Below are positions 63,171 through 64,000 of a stretch of DNA of 64,000 bases, one piece after another (the stretch's first letter is position 1; the number at the start of each line of letters is the position of its first letter). A program made the translations under genes and the position numbers. The stretch lies in contig JAKTTT010000006.1 of NCBI GenBank assembly GCA_030581615.1, positions 186,001 through 250,000 of the forward strand, given 5' to 3'. The notes under the pieces were generated by a model. The model saw only the letters and a list, made by a program, of their open reading frames with translations. It was not told the DNA's origin and searched no databases. This DNA is from Alloascoidea africana (taxonomy: Eukaryota > Ascomycota > Alloascoideomycetes > Alloascoideales > Alloascoideaceae).

Positions 63171-64000
63171 TTATACGAGGATAAGCAGAAGGGAACTGAC
63201 TAGACCAGCGATGGGAATACTGAAGATTCCAACCTTCCCGTTAAGCCCTACTCCAGCGTTTCCTGAGGCATCGGCAGAAGGTGAAGATGAAGCAGAGTTC
63301 TCAGCAGACTCAGAGCCCTTCTCGGTAGATTCAGAGCTCTTCTTGGCAGAATCAGAGCTTTTCTCGGCAGACTCAGAGTTTTTATCGGATGAAGACTCTT
63401 CTTCTGAAGTCTGAGTCTTTTTAGATGTCGATTCCTTATCAGTCTCTGAAGTTGCAGTGGCAGTTGCAGTGGCAGAAGCCTTGCCCGAACCACCAGTAGT
63501 AGCAGACTCGGAGGAATCAGTTTTACTAGCATCAGAGCCGGTTTCTAAAACTCCATAGTCTTCGAGAACTTCGCTGTACTCTTCCAAAATGCTGTTCCAG
63601 TAGGAAGCCTCGGTGAGCTCGCCAGTCAGATAAGGAGTCAAGTATGGCCTATAAGCCGTAACGTAAGAGGCCCAATCGTAGGTGCATTTTCCACCATTAA
63701 TTGCTGAAACAGCACATTCAACATAGTCGAGTATACTGTTAGGGCTAAGGTCGTACTCAGAGAGAATAGAGGTGTAGATATCAGCGTACTCATCAAGAGC
63801 TTCAGAAATGATCGAGCTGTAACCACCTTGCTCAAGGGAAGCTTGGATTTCCGACATATAGGAGATATCATTTTCATCTGGATAAGAGTCATCATAATCA
63901 TCGGTAGGGTAGGCGTCTGGAGCAGAGGTTATAGCGCTGGCATACTCATCTTCATCTCTTTTTCCAAGATTTGAGGCATGGACAATTCCAGCAAGCGTAA
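63171..64000 (-). CDS. GPI-anchored secreted wall protein, N-terminus outside the window
   Basis: The reading frame is open from the stop at 63171 to the right edge, so the start lies beyond 64000. The first visible residues, TLAGIVHASNLGKRDEDEY, look like the end of a signal peptide followed by a Kex2-type KR site. A folded-looking domain follows, rich in Tyr, Glu and Ser, with two cysteines (VECAVSAINGGKCTYDW). A Ser/Thr/Glu/Lys-rich stalk then has degenerate eight-residue repeats and an ATATATAT tract, suited to O-mannosylation. The C-terminus has a typical GPI signal: small residues SADASGNAG, then a hydrophobic end (IFSIPIAGLVSSLLLILV). The family of the N-terminal domain is not recognised. 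A cell-wall or plasma-membrane mannoprotein is a safe inference. Confidence 0.85.
   Translation of the reverse strand, partial: TLAGIVHASNLGKRDEDEYASAITSAPDAYPTDDYDDSYPDENDISYMSEIQASLEQGGYSSIISEALDEYADIYTSILSEYDLSPNSILDYVECAVSAINGGKCTYDWASYVTAYRPYLTPYLTGELTEASYWNSILEEYSEVLEDYGVLETGSDASKTDSSESATTGGSGKASATATATATSETDKESTSKKTQTSEEESSSDKNSESAEKSSDSAKKSSESTEKGSESAENSASSSPSADASGNAGVGLNGKVGIFSIPIAGLVSSLLLILV
63293..63400 (-). repeat. 24-bp coding repeats in the GPI protein stalk
   Basis: Four to five imperfect 24-bp units contain CAGAGCTCTTC/CAGAGCTTTTC-like blocks and encode SSESTEKG/SSDSAKKS-type octapeptides. Copy number may vary between strains. Confidence 0.7.

Overview
The window is nuclear DNA of an ascomycete budding yeast (Saccharomycotina or a near relative). 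Supporting features are a Sir2/Hst1 protein with the yeast N-terminal domain, Spt10, Trk, Fet4, Zrc1, a Hal4/Hal5-type kinase, a GPI-anchored wall protein, and introns with GTATGT/GTAAGT/GTGAGT donors and CTAAC-like branch points. CTG codons fall at conserved leucines in the Sir2 and Rpl9 homologues, which argues against a CTG-Ser or CTG-Ala clade. A canonical, intron-rich COP9 subunit 2 argues against Saccharomyces. Density is low (21 well supported genes in 64 kb) and fourteen introns are inferred, nearly all at 5' ends. I cannot name the species.

Layout. 0-7.4 kb: CSN2 (minus, runs off the left edge) and a large DH-PH RhoGEF-like gene, separated by a GC-richer, structured 1.6 kb gap. 8.5-9.6 kb: an orphan gene encoding Tyr/Asp/His-rich tandem repeats. 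11-16.3 kb: CLU1 and a copper-fist transcription factor in divergent orientation. 17.2-24.4 kb: PHO88/SND3, an ankyrin-DIL protein, a BTB protein of the Whi2/YDR132C type, and a SIR2/HST1 deacetylase. 24.7-28.5 kb: a large disordered protein with a small conserved-looking C-terminus. 28.5-31.9 kb: no gene seen. 31.9-38.1 kb: FET4, a SERF gene, a golgin of BUG1 type, ZRC1/COT1 and RPL9. 38.1-48.2 kb: one WOPR (Wor1/Mit1-type) regulator standing between about 2.8 and 5.6 kb of apparently non-coding DNA. 48.2-59.7 kb: TRK potassium transporter, SPT10, NIT2 and a HAL4/HAL5-like kinase. 59.7-63.2 kb: no gene seen. 63.2 kb to the end: a GPI protein running off the right edge.

Two themes recur. Metal and ion homeostasis is well represented: copper-fist factor, Fet4, Zrc1/Cot1, and Trk with a kinase of the family that controls Trk in S. 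cerevisiae. General-regulatory-factor motifs (CACGTG, TTACCCG, TTAGGG) sit in several promoters, including a CACGTG/TTAGGG pair in front of RPL9. No transposon, virus-derived element, CRISPR array, rRNA or confident tRNA was found. The items most worth following are the orphan repeat gene, the large gaps around the WOPR gene, the unusual 3' splice site in TRK, and the GC-rich hairpin islands near 2.65 and 61.66 kb.
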